Assembly: GCA_964473045.1 (NCBI GenBank) | Contig: CAYYMX010000055.1 | Span: forward strand, 1-9,642 | Source: CAYYMX01 sp964473045 | GTDB lineage: Bacteria > Pseudomonadota > Alphaproteobacteria > Methylaequorales > Methylaequoraceae | Reading direction: 5' to 3' | DNA: 9,642 bases | Shown here: one piece after another, positions 1-7,686 of the stretch | Layout of the letters: every line of letters begins with the position of its first letter | Numbering within the stretch: the first letter of the stretch is position 1 | Program-made: the position numbers and the translations under genes | The notes under the pieces: generated by a model | The model's database searches: none | What the model was told of the DNA's origin: nothing | The model's input: the letters and a program-made list of their open reading frames with translations, nothing else

Positions 1-373
1 TTGAAGTCCCTTCTATACTCAAAATATTAAATTTTGCAAGTCTAGATGATGAACAAATTGCATAAAAGATTACCATTGCCCAACTATTTTCAACATACAA
101 AGATTTTGACCATAAATAGACTATTATAGCCGGTGTTACTCCAAAACTTATAAAATCAGCCAAAGAATCCAATTCAACACCAAAATTTGAATTAGTTTTT
201 AGTAATCTTGCAATTTTTCCATCTATATTGTCTAGAATTGAAGAAAAAACAATCAATGAAACAGCAATTTGCCATTTATTTTCAATAGCAAACTTCATCG
301 CGGTAAGACCTAGAGTTAATGAAACAAATGTAAATAGATTTGGTATTAAACTTCTTAAGGATAATTTTTTCAT
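1..373 (-). CDS. pssA: CDP-diacylglycerol--serine O-phosphatidyltransferase, N-terminal part (runs off left edge)
   Basis: Integral membrane enzyme that transfers a phosphatidyl group from CDP-diacylglycerol to L-serine, giving phosphatidylserine for phosphatidylethanolamine synthesis. I translated the first 124 residues from the ATG at 373; the frame has no stop before the window edge. The CDP-alcohol phosphatidyltransferase signature D-G-x2-A-R-x8-G-x3-D-x3-D is perfect, with D51, G52, A55, R56, G65, D69 and D73, preceded by D48. Hydrophobic segments lie at about 8-29, 34-48 and 77-107. The later RLAKFN stretch (111-116) resembles the RLARFN motif typical of PssA and argues against the PgsA branch of the same family. 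The start lies 14 nt after the psd stop, so the two are probably cotranscribed and carry out consecutive steps. No Shine-Dalgarno is visible. The missing C-terminus holds the remaining membrane helices. Confidence 0.93.
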   Translation of the reverse strand, partial: MKKLSLRSLIPNLFTFVSLTLGLTAMKFAIENKWQIAVSLIVFSSILDNIDGKIARLLKTNSNFGVELDSLADFISFGVTPAIIVYLWSKSLYVENSWAMVIFYAICSSSRLAKFNILSIEGTS

Positions 374-387
374 AAAATTTAGGTTTT

Positions 388-1122
388 TTAATTTTTAGTT
401 TTTGTATTAAAGTCAGCAATAACTGTTTCACCAGAAATTACAGTCTGACCTTCTAAAACTCTTACGTTGAAGTTTGTTGGAACATAAACATCAACCCTAC
501 TCCCGAATCTAATTATACCATATCTGTCCCCAATTTTTACCGATTGATTCTCAGTTAGGTCACATTTAATGCGTCTAGCAATCAAGCCAGCAATTTGAAC
601 AACAAAGATTTCTAAATTTTTAGAAATTGCAATTTTTGCAATCATTCGTTCATTTTCTTCACTAGATTTTTCTAATGAAGCATTAAAGAAAGCTCCAGGT
701 ATATACTTAAGCCATGAAACCTTTCCTGAAACAGGTATTCTATTTACATGAACATTAAAAACATTCATAAAAATAGAAATTTTTTTCATTTTAACTACTT
801 TTTTATCAATTAAATTTTCTGGACTATTGACTTCAGATAAAGATAAAACTTTACCGTCAGCAGGAGAAATTAAAATATTACTAAGATCTGGTAAGATTCT
901 ATCTGGATCTCTAAAAAAATAAATGCACCAAGTAGTAACAAAAAAACCTACCCAACCAAAAAAATCTGAGATCATTGATAAAATAAGAGAAATTACAACA
1001 AACAAAACTATAAAAGGATACCCAGCACTATTAATTGACGGTAAATAGTCCTTAATAGATTCAAATTCTCTAAAAAAACTAATTATTTTATCCAAATAGC
1101 CTTCTTGATTATTTTTTACCAT
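388..1122 (-). CDS. psd: Phosphatidylserine decarboxylase proenzyme (short form)
   Basis: Inner-membrane-associated pyruvoyl enzyme that decarboxylates phosphatidylserine to phosphatidylethanolamine. The 244-residue chain has a hydrophobic region at about 36-69, followed by the conserved YFFRDPDR stretch (68-75). Residues matching the known self-cleavage triad are visible: D89 in SPADGK, H125 in FNVHVNR, and S208 in the RFGS motif. In this family the proenzyme cuts itself between Gly and Ser (here G207/S208), and the Ser becomes the pyruvoyl group. FGS replaces the LGST of the long enterobacterial enzyme, and the length fits the short Psd class usual in alphaproteobacteria. The start is 2 nt after the stop of the LysM gene, so translational coupling is likely. 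The first ~28 residues are polar and poorly conserved, but no other ATG precedes the membrane segment. pssA follows after 14 nt. The function is firm. Confidence 0.95.
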   Translation of the reverse strand: MVKNNQEGYLDKIISFFREFESIKDYLPSINSAGYPFIVLFVVISLILSMISDFFGWVGFFVTTWCIYFFRDPDRILPDLSNILISPADGKVLSLSEVNSPENLIDKKVVKMKKISIFMNVFNVHVNRIPVSGKVSWLKYIPGAFFNASLEKSSEENERMIAKIAISKNLEIFVVQIAGLIARRIKCDLTENQSVKIGDRYGIIRFGSRVDVYVPTNFNVRVLEGQTVISGETVIADFNTKTKN

Positions 1123-1124
1123 TT

Positions 1125-2090
1125 TTATTGATCTTTAAAATTTGGTATATTAAAAACTTGACCAGGAAAAATTAAGTCAGGATTACTAATTTTTTTGGAG
1201 TTTCTTTTAAAAATTTCTGTATAATAAATACCTCCACCTAACGTTCTTCTAGCAATTCTCCAAAGACTATTTCCAGGTTTAACAACAAATGTTCTATTAA
1301 CTAAGTCAAAGTCAAGATTTTTAAATTTATCTATTGAAATAGACACATCTAAAACTAAATTTTCACCTTTAACCATTGATGAAACTTTAAGATCAGTTTT
1401 TTCTAATTTACTAGGTAAGACAAATTTCCATAAACCACTTTTATTAGCATTTGTTTTTCCTAAAAGATTTGTTGATTGGAAAAAGGTTACCACAGAGTCA
1501 GGATTTGACCTACCAGAAATAACAATCTCACCTTGAGGCGAATAATCAACCAAATCTAATGACAATCCATCAATAAGGGCATCCTTTCCAATTATTTTAG
1601 GAATGTTTTGATTTGAAGAAGAATACTTCACAACTAATGGTTCTTCATTAACATTTTTTTCAAAAAAAATTATAATATTTTGATCTGAATAATGAACGTT
1701 ATCTAATGAATCTACATGCTTTAAATTCAATTTTTTTATTCCTGGTTTGAGTGGAATATCACTAACCCAAATCCATTCACCATTGAGATCAGAAAATACT
1801 TTTGCTAATTTTTCCTCACCATCATAAATGAAAATTTCAATATTGGGTTTAGTCTTCCCAGCCATTACAACATCACCGTAGGGTGTAATTCTAACGATAT
1901 CAAAAGTAAGTTCTGTCGTATCAATTTTCTTTTCTAAAATATTTTCTTCTTCAACTGTTTTTATATTTTCTTGTTCATCATTCATTTTATTTTCAACTTG
2001 ATTAATTACTTCTTCCTTGAAAGGAAGTAAAAAGTAGAGGACAAGACCTATTGAAGTCAGAATGGAAAGTAAGAAAATTTCTTTTTTCAT
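1125..2090 (-). CDS. Membrane-anchored protein with two Ig-like repeats and a C-terminal LysM domain
   Basis: Likely a periplasmic, peptidoglycan-binding envelope protein held by an N-terminal anchor. Residues 4-24 form one uncleaved-looking hydrophobic helix after MKKE; there is no lipobox cysteine. An acidic, low-complexity linker (about 25-60) follows. Two related beta-rich modules start at about 63 and 178. Each opens with a pattern like (F/L)D-(I/L)-V-x3-P-x-G-(D/E)-x-V-x-x-G-(K/R)-x2-P and later has a G-(E/L)-W strand. This layout is familiar from alphaproteobacterial LysM proteins whose front half resembles bacterial Ig-like domains. The LysM domain occupies about 267-316: it begins FVVKPGNSLWRIARRTLG and ends NPDLIFPGQVFNIP. 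LysM domains bind N-acetylglucosamine-containing glycans. The exact role is unknown; no enzyme domain is visible. It heads the run with psd and pssA, 2 nt before psd, which suggests shared expression rather than a shared pathway step. Confidence 0.85.
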   Translation of the reverse strand: MKKEIFLLSILTSIGLVLYFLLPFKEEVINQVENKMNDEQENIKTVEEENILEKKIDTTELTFDIVRITPYGDVVMAGKTKPNIEIFIYDGEEKLAKVFSDLNGEWIWVSDIPLKPGIKKLNLKHVDSLDNVHYSDQNIIIFFEKNVNEEPLVVKYSSSNQNIPKIIGKDALIDGLSLDLVDYSPQGEIVISGRSNPDSVVTFFQSTNLLGKTNANKSGLWKFVLPSKLEKTDLKVSSMVKGENLVLDVSISIDKFKNLDFDLVNRTFVVKPGNSLWRIARRTLGGGIYYTEIFKRNSKKISNPDLIFPGQVFNIPNFKDQ

Positions 2091-2280
2091 TTTATTTATC
2101 TAAATAATAATTTAATAATATATCTAAAATTCAAATGTTCACCACTAAATTTATTTATTTAATACCAATTAACATAGGTATATTCTAAAGTTCAAAATCT
2201 GGTAATAGTAATGTTTATAAAAAGAATTTTAATTTGGTCTAATTTTTTAAGATAATAAATACAGTAATAAACTTTAGTAA
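2091..2280. promoter_or_regulatory. Divergent intergenic region between the LysM gene and icd
   Basis: This 190-bp spacer is the only place from which both the LysM-psd-pssA run (minus) and icd (plus) can obtain promoters. It is extremely A+T-rich, so box matches are weak evidence. Toward icd, a GATAAT at 2251-2256 could be a -10 element with only a poor upstream -35; it would leave a short leader. Toward the LysM gene, a minus-strand TTGAAT at 2134-2129 has AATTAT or ATTATT about 16-17 nt downstream, near 2112-2106. No RNA gene, hairpin terminator, LexA box or reading frame of interest is visible. Neither flanking start codon has a purine-rich ribosome binding site. Confidence 0.4.
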
Positions 2281-3498
2281 ATGACAAAAATATTAGTTAA
2301 AAATCCGATAGTTGATATTAATGGTGATGAGATGGCAAGAGTCATCTGGGAAAAAATAAAAGAAAATTTAATCTTGCCATTTTTAAAAATAAAATTCATT
2401 GAATTTGACCTACAAATTACTAACCGAGATAAAACTAATGACAAAATTACAGAAAAAGCTGCCAAAGCAATAAAAAAATATCATGTAGGTGTCAAATGCG
2501 CCACAATCACTCCTGATGATAAAAGAGTCTTAGAATATAATCTAAAAAAAAAATACCCATCACCAAATGGAACCATTAGAAATATTTTGAATGGTACAAT
2601 TTTTAGAGAACCAATAATTATAAAGAATATTCCAAAAATAGTTCATCACTGGGACAAGTCAGTAGTAATTGCAAGACATGCTTTTGGAGATATTTACGGA
2701 TCAAAAGAAATTAATATTAAAAAAAAAGGCAAACTTTTCCTAAAATTTGAAAGCACTGATAAATCTGAGACAATCGAAGAAACACTCTTTGAATTTTCTT
2801 CTCCTGGTGTTGGATTAGGTTTTTTTAACGTTGACAAATCTATAACTGACTTTGCAAATTCATGTTTTAATTTTGCATTAAAAAATAAGATTCCACTTTT
2901 TTTATCAACAAAAAACACAATATTACAAAAATACGATGAAAGATTTAAAAATATATTTGATGAATTATTTTTAGAAAAATTTAAAAAAAAATTTGATGAC
3001 AAAAAAATTTCTTATCAACATAGATTAATTGACGATATGGTAGCTTGCTTACTTAAATGGAGTGGAGGTTATCTTTGGGCCTGCAAAAACTACGATGGAG
3101 ATGTTATGTCAGATTTAGTTGCGCAAGGATATGGTTCATTAGGTTTGATGACTTCATTACTGCAAAGCCCTGATGGTAAAGTTGTTGAAACAGAAGCTGC
3201 ACATGGAACCATCACCAGTCACTTTAGGCAACATCAAAATGGAATAGAAACCTCAACTAATCCATTGGCATCAATTTTTGCCTGGACTGGAGCATTAAAA
3301 CAGAGAGCAAATCTTGACTCAAACTCAAAACTCATGTTTTTTGCAGACAAACTAGAATCTATTTGCATTAAAACAATTGAAGAAGGATTCATGACTAAAG
3401 ATTTGGCTCTAATGGTTGGACCAGAACAAAAATGGATAACTACTAATCAGATTTTAAAATTAATCAGAAACAAATTAGAAAAATTAGTAATTAATTGA
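2281..3498 (+). CDS. icd: Isocitrate dehydrogenase (NADP+), eukaryote-type homodimer
   Basis: Cytoplasmic TCA-cycle enzyme that oxidatively decarboxylates isocitrate to 2-oxoglutarate with reduction of NADP+. The 405 residues align closely with the type II (human IDH1-like) family, also standard in alphaproteobacteria. Substrate residues sit at nearly the human numbering: T77, S94, N96, R100, R109, R132 and Y139; then, with one residue deleted, K211, D251, D274 and D278. PSPNGTIRN (93-101), NYDGDVMSD (270-278) and AEAAHGT-like ETEAAHGT (303-310) are clear. In the coenzyme-binding stretch the usual TRHYR reads TSHFR (312-316), so the Arg that contacts the NADP 2'-phosphate is Ser (S313), while H314 is kept. 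NADP use is therefore inferred from the family. The start codon has no Shine-Dalgarno. The final 15 bp overlap the end of alaS on the other strand. Confidence 0.95.
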   Translation: MTKILVKNPIVDINGDEMARVIWEKIKENLILPFLKIKFIEFDLQITNRDKTNDKITEKAAKAIKKYHVGVKCATITPDDKRVLEYNLKKKYPSPNGTIRNILNGTIFREPIIIKNIPKIVHHWDKSVVIARHAFGDIYGSKEINIKKKGKLFLKFESTDKSETIEETLFEFSSPGVGLGFFNVDKSITDFANSCFNFALKNKIPLFLSTKNTILQKYDERFKNIFDELFLEKFKKKFDDKKISYQHRLIDDMVACLLKWSGGYLWACKNYDGDVMSDLVAQGYGSLGLMTSLLQSPDGKVVETEAAHGTITSHFRQHQNGIETSTNPLASIFAWTGALKQRANLDSNSKLMFFADKLESICIKTIEEGFMTKDLALMVGPEQKWITTNQILKLIRNKLEKLVIN

Positions 3499-6120
3499 CT
3501 TTTTAATAAAATTCTCAATTTCATTTACCTTTTTAGAATATTTGGCACCTCCCTGAGCAAGATCATTTCTTCCACCACCACCACTACCTCCTAAGAATGA
3601 TAAAATGTCTTTTAAAATTTTGACTGAATTATATTTTTTTTCTAGATCTTCAGTTACAGAAACTACTATAGAAATTTTTTCTTTTTGCCTAACAAAAATT
3701 ATAATGATTCCCGAACCAAGAGATTTTTTAATTGTATCTGAATAATTTTTGAGTTCTTTTGGTGAACAACTTAATTCATGACAATAAATTTCTAAATCTT
3801 TTAGTTTTACAATTTTTTCTTTTAAAAAAACTTGATTAGGCTTATTCTTATTTTTTTTTAAGCTTGCATGTTCATTTTTAAAAGTAGTAATGCATTCAAG
3901 TAAATTATCATCGGTCGCTTTAAAAATATTTTTTACTTTTGTCAAAATTTCTAATTTTTTGTTAATATATTTTTCTAATTCCTTTCCTGTAATAGCCTCT
4001 ACTCGCCTAACTCCCGAAGAAATTGAAAAGTCAGCTAAAATTTTAAAGAACCCTATTTGACCCGTATTTTGCACGTGAGTTCCTCCACATAGTTCAGTAG
4101 AAGAAATTATTTTAGACTTTCTAGGACTTACCATAGAAACCACTCGAACTTTTTCTGGATATTTTTCTCCGAAAAGAGCAATTGCTCCACTTTCAATTGC
4201 CTTTTTCACTGGCATAATTTTAATTTCTGTCTTTAAATTTGATCTTATTGAATTGTTAACTAAATCCTCAACCTGAAATATTTGGTCTTCAGAAAGTGCT
4301 TGATTAGAAGTATAATCAAATCTCAATTTTCTTTCATTAACTAGTGATCCTTTTTGAGAAACATGTTCACCCACAACTTGTCTCAATGACTCATGCAACA
4401 AATGGGTGGCAGAATGATTATTTCTAATTTTTTCTCTTCTACCTGTATTCACTTCTAAGATATAATCTTTGCCTAACCCAAGACTTAGATTAGTTTGATC
4501 ACAAAAGTGCAAAAAAATATCTCCATCAATCTTTTTTGTATTCAAAATTTTACAAATAATCTTATCCTCAACACTTTTTAATACACCTGAATCTCCAACC
4601 TGCCCACCAGACTCTGCATAAAAAGGGGTGGAATCAAAAACTAATATCAAATTACCAGAATTAGGTGGTACAGATTTCTTTTCAGAATTGTCAGAAATTA
4701 TACATTTAAGTTTAGACTTATAACTAGTAAATTTGTAGCCCATGAAAGAGGTTTTTTTTGCTGAACTTTTTAGATCTAACAAAATTTTCTTTTCCTGTAA
4801 ATTATTTACACCAACCCAAGAATCTTTTTGTTTTTGCTTGTTTTCTAGAACAATTTTTTCATATGCTTTTAAATCAAGAAAAATATTTTTTTCACTTAAA
4901 ATTGATTTTGTCATATCAACAGGAAAACCAAACGTATCATAGAGTTTAAAAGCAATATCTGGTGAGAATGATTTTCCTTTTAATCTAATTATTTCTTCAT
5001 TTAATAAATTCATCCCTATTTCCAAAGTTTCTGAAAATTTTCTTTCCTCATTCTCTAAGTTTTTTTCTATAAACGAACTTGATTTTAAAAGTTCATAATA
5101 TACTTCTGAATATTTTTCACTAATAGATTTAACCAACTGATTTAAAATTAGTTTGCCCGGGGAAATTTTATAAACATGCATTAAAGCTCTTCTAATTATT
5201 CTTCTAAGCACATAACCTCTACCTTCATTAGAAGGTAGAATTCCCTCAGACATAAGAAATGTTATAGCTCTTATATGATCTGATATTATTCTAAAAGATG
5301 ATAATATTTTCTGGTTTTTTCTAACTCCTGTTGTCTTTTCTATTTGACTAAAAAGATAGTTAAACAAGTCTGTATCAAAATTGTTTGTTTTTTTTGAAAG
5401 AACTGCAGTTATTCTCTCCAATCCCATACCAGTATCAACACATTGAACAGGTAACTGAATTAATTTTCCATTCTTTTTCTCATACTCCATAAAAACTAAG
5501 TTCCAAATTTCAACAAATCTTTCTCCATCTTGATTTTTTGAGCCTGGCAAACTTCCACTAAGTTTTTCTCCATTGTCATAAAAAATCTCACTGCATGGTC
5601 CACATGGGCCAATATCGCCCATAGACCAAAAATTATCATCTGAAGAAATTTTCAATATCTGGTTATCAGTGAATCCAGTAATTTTTTTCCAAATTTTTTG
5701 AGAGTCTAAATCTTTATTGTAAACTGTTATTATTAATTTTTTTTTGTCCAGCGAAAGTTCTTTGGACAAAAAGTCCCAAGCATAAATTATGGCTTGTTCT
5801 TTAAAATAACCTCCAAATGAAAAGTTACCAAGCATCTCAAAAAATGTGTGGTGCCTTGAAGTAAAGCCAACATTCTCTAAATCATTATGTTTTCCTCCAG
5901 CACGCAAGCACTTTTGAATTGAGACAACATTCTTATACTTAGGAGAATCTTCACCTGTAAACCAACTTTTAAATTGAACCATACCTGCGTTGGTAAAAAG
6001 TAATGTTGGGTCATCTTTAGGAACCAAGTTTGAAGAAGAAACAACCTTATGAGAGTTTTTTTGGAAAAAATCAAAAAAAACTTGTCTTATCTTATAAGAT
6101 ATATTTGAAGACTTGATCAT
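3484..6120 (-). CDS. alaS: Alanyl-tRNA synthetase, full length
   Basis: Cytoplasmic class II synthetase that charges tRNA-Ala and hydrolyses mischarged Ser- or Gly-tRNA-Ala. All domains are present in 878 residues, the normal bacterial length. The aminoacylation core contains KCLRAGGKHNDLENVG (70-85), FFEMLGNFSFGGYFK (93-107) and the WNLVFMEY region (206-213). The editing domain carries the metal-binding set H569, H573, C678 and H682 (HSATH and CGGTH). Between them, residues 440-490 are more divergent and Lys/Ser-rich. The C-terminal C-Ala domain has the glycine-rich GGSGGGGRNDLAQGG at 844-858. The ATG at 6120 gives a normal N-terminus (SSNISYKIRQVFFDFF). It lies 30 nt downstream of recA, an order common in proteobacteria, so it may be read from the recA and dksA side and rise with SOS induction; that is inference. 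No Shine-Dalgarno is seen. Confidence 0.97.
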   Translation of the reverse strand: MIKSSNISYKIRQVFFDFFQKNSHKVVSSSNLVPKDDPTLLFTNAGMVQFKSWFTGEDSPKYKNVVSIQKCLRAGGKHNDLENVGFTSRHHTFFEMLGNFSFGGYFKEQAIIYAWDFLSKELSLDKKKLIITVYNKDLDSQKIWKKITGFTDNQILKISSDDNFWSMGDIGPCGPCSEIFYDNGEKLSGSLPGSKNQDGERFVEIWNLVFMEYEKKNGKLIQLPVQCVDTGMGLERITAVLSKKTNNFDTDLFNYLFSQIEKTTGVRKNQKILSSFRIISDHIRAITFLMSEGILPSNEGRGYVLRRIIRRALMHVYKISPGKLILNQLVKSISEKYSEVYYELLKSSSFIEKNLENEERKFSETLEIGMNLLNEEIIRLKGKSFSPDIAFKLYDTFGFPVDMTKSILSEKNIFLDLKAYEKIVLENKQKQKDSWVGVNNLQEKKILLDLKSSAKKTSFMGYKFTSYKSKLKCIISDNSEKKSVPPNSGNLILVFDSTPFYAESGGQVGDSGVLKSVEDKIICKILNTKKIDGDIFLHFCDQTNLSLGLGKDYILEVNTGRREKIRNNHSATHLLHESLRQVVGEHVSQKGSLVNERKLRFDYTSNQALSEDQIFQVEDLVNNSIRSNLKTEIKIMPVKKAIESGAIALFGEKYPEKVRVVSMVSPRKSKIISSTELCGGTHVQNTGQIGFFKILADFSISSGVRRVEAITGKELEKYINKKLEILTKVKNIFKATDDNLLECITTFKNEHASLKKNKNKPNQVFLKEKIVKLKDLEIYCHELSCSPKELKNYSDTIKKSLGSGIIIIFVRQKEKISIVVSVTEDLEKKYNSVKILKDILSFLGGSGGGGRNDLAQGGAKYSKKVNEIENFIKKSINY

Positions 6121-6150
6121 TTAGTTTGTTTTTTTAACAAGCCGTTATAT

Positions 6151-7191
6151 CTACTCAACTTCTTTTTCTTGCACATCAAGATCTTGATTTACTTCATCGT
6201 CAGTTATTGAGTCTTCTTTATTTTTTGATCTTATATTATTCTCAATTTTGGATGCAATGTCTATGTTATCTTTTAAAAAAATTTTAGCATTCTCTCTACC
6301 TTGTCCAATTCTCTCACCATCGAAAGAATACCATGCTCCAGATTTTTCAACAATTCCATGCTTAACAGCAAGATCTAATAACTCTCCAGTCTTAGATATA
6401 CCTTCTCCATACATAATATCAAATTCAACAATTTTAAATGGAGGTGCAAGTTTATTTTTTACTATTTTTACCCTAGTTTGATTCCCTATTACCTCATCCC
6501 TATCTTTGATAGCACCTATTCTTCTAATATCCATTCTTACAGATGCATAGAATTTTAAAGCATTTCCACCGGTCGTCGTTTCAGGATTACCAAACATTAT
6601 ACCTATCTTTTGTCTGATTTGATTAATAAAGATTACTAATGCATTTGATCGAGAAATTGAGCCAGTTAGTTTTCTAAGTGCTTGGCTCATTAACCTAGCA
6701 TGCAATCCCATATGAGAATCACCCATATCCCCTTCTATTTCAGCTCTTGGAACCAAAGCAGCAACTGAATCTATAACCAAAACATCAATTGCACTTGAAT
6801 TGACAAGAGTATCTGCTATTTCAAGAGCTTGCTCACCATTATCTGGTTGGGAAATGAGCATTTCATCCGTATTAACACCAAGTTTCTTAGCATAAATTGG
6901 ATCTAGTGCATGTTCAGCATCTACAAAAGCGCAAGTTCCCCCACTCTTTTGCGCCTCAGCAATGACATGCAAAGCTAAGGTAGTTTTCCCTGAACTTTCA
7001 GGGCCATAAATCTCTACAATTCTACCTTTTGGTAATCCACCTATACCAAGTGCAATATCTAAACTTAGTGACCCTGAAGAAATTGTATCTATATCAACAA
7101 CATCCTTCTCACCTAGACGCATAACTGAGCCTTTACCAAAGTTTCTCTCTATCTGGCTAATTGTAGATTCTAAAGTTTTAATCTTGTCCAT
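6151..7191 (-). CDS. recA: RecA recombinase
   Basis: ATP-dependent strand-exchange protein for homologous recombination and repair, and co-protease that triggers LexA self-cleavage in the SOS response. The 346-residue product is the standard length. It has the N-terminal helix with the polymerisation segment, Walker A GPESSGKT (63-70), the EH pair in DAEHALDP (91-98), Walker B VLVID (137-141), loop L1 around 152-165, and loop L2 GNPETTTGGNALKFYASVR (201-219). The tail from about 325 is acidic, as expected. The start MDKIKTLESTISQIERNFGKGS matches the usual RecA beginning. Longer alphaproteobacterial versions with ~12 extra residues are not possible here because an SOS box lies only 7-21 nt upstream. 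alaS follows after 30 nt; dksA ends 63 nt upstream. No Shine-Dalgarno is seen. Confidence 0.98.
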   Translation of the reverse strand: MDKIKTLESTISQIERNFGKGSVMRLGEKDVVDIDTISSGSLSLDIALGIGGLPKGRIVEIYGPESSGKTTLALHVIAEAQKSGGTCAFVDAEHALDPIYAKKLGVNTDEMLISQPDNGEQALEIADTLVNSSAIDVLVIDSVAALVPRAEIEGDMGDSHMGLHARLMSQALRKLTGSISRSNALVIFINQIRQKIGIMFGNPETTTGGNALKFYASVRMDIRRIGAIKDRDEVIGNQTRVKIVKNKLAPPFKIVEFDIMYGEGISKTGELLDLAVKHGIVEKSGAWYSFDGERIGQGRENAKIFLKDNIDIASKIENNIRSKNKEDSITDDEVNQDLDVQEKEVE

Positions 7192-7197
7192 AAATAT

Positions 7198-7212
7198 GTT
7201 CTATAAATGTTC
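7198..7212. promoter_or_regulatory. Alphaproteobacterial-type SOS (LexA) box of recA
   Basis: Read on the plus strand, GTTC at 7198-7201 and GTTC at 7209-7212 are separated by exactly 7 nt, an exact match to the direct-repeat LexA site GTTC-N7-GTTC described for alphaproteobacteria. On the recA strand it reads GAAC-N7-GAAC. It ends 7 nt before the recA start codon, the expected place for a repressor of this gene, and overlaps the promoter-like -10 at 7200-7205. Two 4-bp words at fixed spacing can occur by chance, but the gene and position make that unlikely. lexA itself is not in this window. Confidence 0.85.
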
Positions 7213-7227
7213 TTTAATGGAAGTTAA
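7200..7227 (-). promoter_or_regulatory. Putative recA promoter overlapped by the SOS box
   Basis: On the minus strand, TTAACT (7227-7222) is followed after 16 nt by TATAGA (7205-7200). Both are acceptable sigma-70-like hexamers, and the -10 lies inside the SOS box, so bound LexA would block polymerase. The implied transcription start is only a few nucleotides from the recA ATG, giving an almost leaderless message, which fits the lack of a Shine-Dalgarno. The A+T-rich background makes the exact boxes uncertain. Confidence 0.4.
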
Positions 7228-7254
7228 CATATATTTTGATAAAAAAAAATAAAA

Positions 7255-7686
7255 TTAATATTCTTTTTCTTTATACACTTTTTCAAATTTTTCATGCAGT
7301 TCTTGAGCTTCTAGTGATAATGTTGCAATTGGCCTTGCCTTCAGTCTTTCCAGTGATATTGGTTCCATAGTTTCTTCACAGTATCCATAAGTTCCTTCCT
7401 CAATCTTTTTTAAAGCTTTGTTAATTTTGCTCAGAAGTTTTCTGGCTCTATCTCTAGTTCTTAATTCCAAACTTCTTTCAGACTCGATTGATGCTCTATC
7501 AGTACTATCGGGTTTGTTAGACGATTCTTTTAAATTCTCAAGTGTATGAGAGGATTCCCTCAATAGATCACCCTTCCAATCAAGTAACAATTTCTTAAAA
7601 TACTTTAATTGTTTTGGATTCATAAACTTTTCATCAGATGATGGTTCATATTTTATTTTTGGATCTTGATTAATTTTTTTTTTCAT
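7255..7686 (-). CDS. dksA: DksA/TraR-family transcription factor, single-cysteine type
   Basis: RNA polymerase secondary-channel protein that works with ppGpp to reset transcription during starvation. The 143-residue chain has a basic N-terminus, a coiled coil from about 25 to 98, and a C-terminal globular part. The coiled-coil tip motif D-x2-D-x-A, needed for action on polymerase, is present as D60, D63 and A65 (DSTDRA). The C-terminal segment YGYCEETMEPISLERLKARPIATLSLEAQE (100-129) is clearly DksA but keeps only the first of the four zinc cysteines, C103. The others are replaced (T106 in CEET, then S124 and A127). Such reduced-cysteine DksA proteins are known in alphaproteobacteria, so this is probably functional. 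recA follows after 63 nt. A T-rich stretch lies there without a convincing hairpin, so readthrough into recA is possible. gmhB diverges 49 bp away. Confidence 0.92.
   Translation of the reverse strand: MKKKINQDPKIKYEPSSDEKFMNPKQLKYFKKLLLDWKGDLLRESSHTLENLKESSNKPDSTDRASIESERSLELRTRDRARKLLSKINKALKKIEEGTYGYCEETMEPISLERLKARPIATLSLEAQELHEKFEKVYKEKEY

Noticed and set aside
2274..2465. Minus-strand open frame overlapping the start of icd
   Set aside because: It overlaps the conserved N-terminus of icd and shows only hydrophobic low-complexity sequence.
2694..3002. Minus-strand open frame of ~100 codons inside icd
   Set aside because: It lies antisense within a fully conserved enzyme gene, has low-complexity Ser/Phe/Asn content typical of the reverse of A+T-rich coding sequence, and resembles no family I know.
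4742..4949. Two overlapping plus-strand open frames inside alaS
   Set aside because: Both are antisense to the alaS coding sequence, rich in Phe and Lys, and explained by base composition.
6126..6140. Inverted repeat TTGTT-N5-AACAA between recA and alaS, considered as a terminator
   Set aside because: The stem is only 5 bp and has one G:C pair per side region, too weak for an intrinsic terminator; readthrough from recA to alaS is expected.
6248..6481. Plus-strand open frame inside recA
   Set aside because: It is antisense to the conserved C-terminal half of recA, with no motif and no promoter or start context.
7228..7254. T-rich stretch (minus strand) after dksA, considered as a terminator
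   Set aside because: There is a T-run but no preceding G+C-rich hairpin that I can find, so I do not call it.
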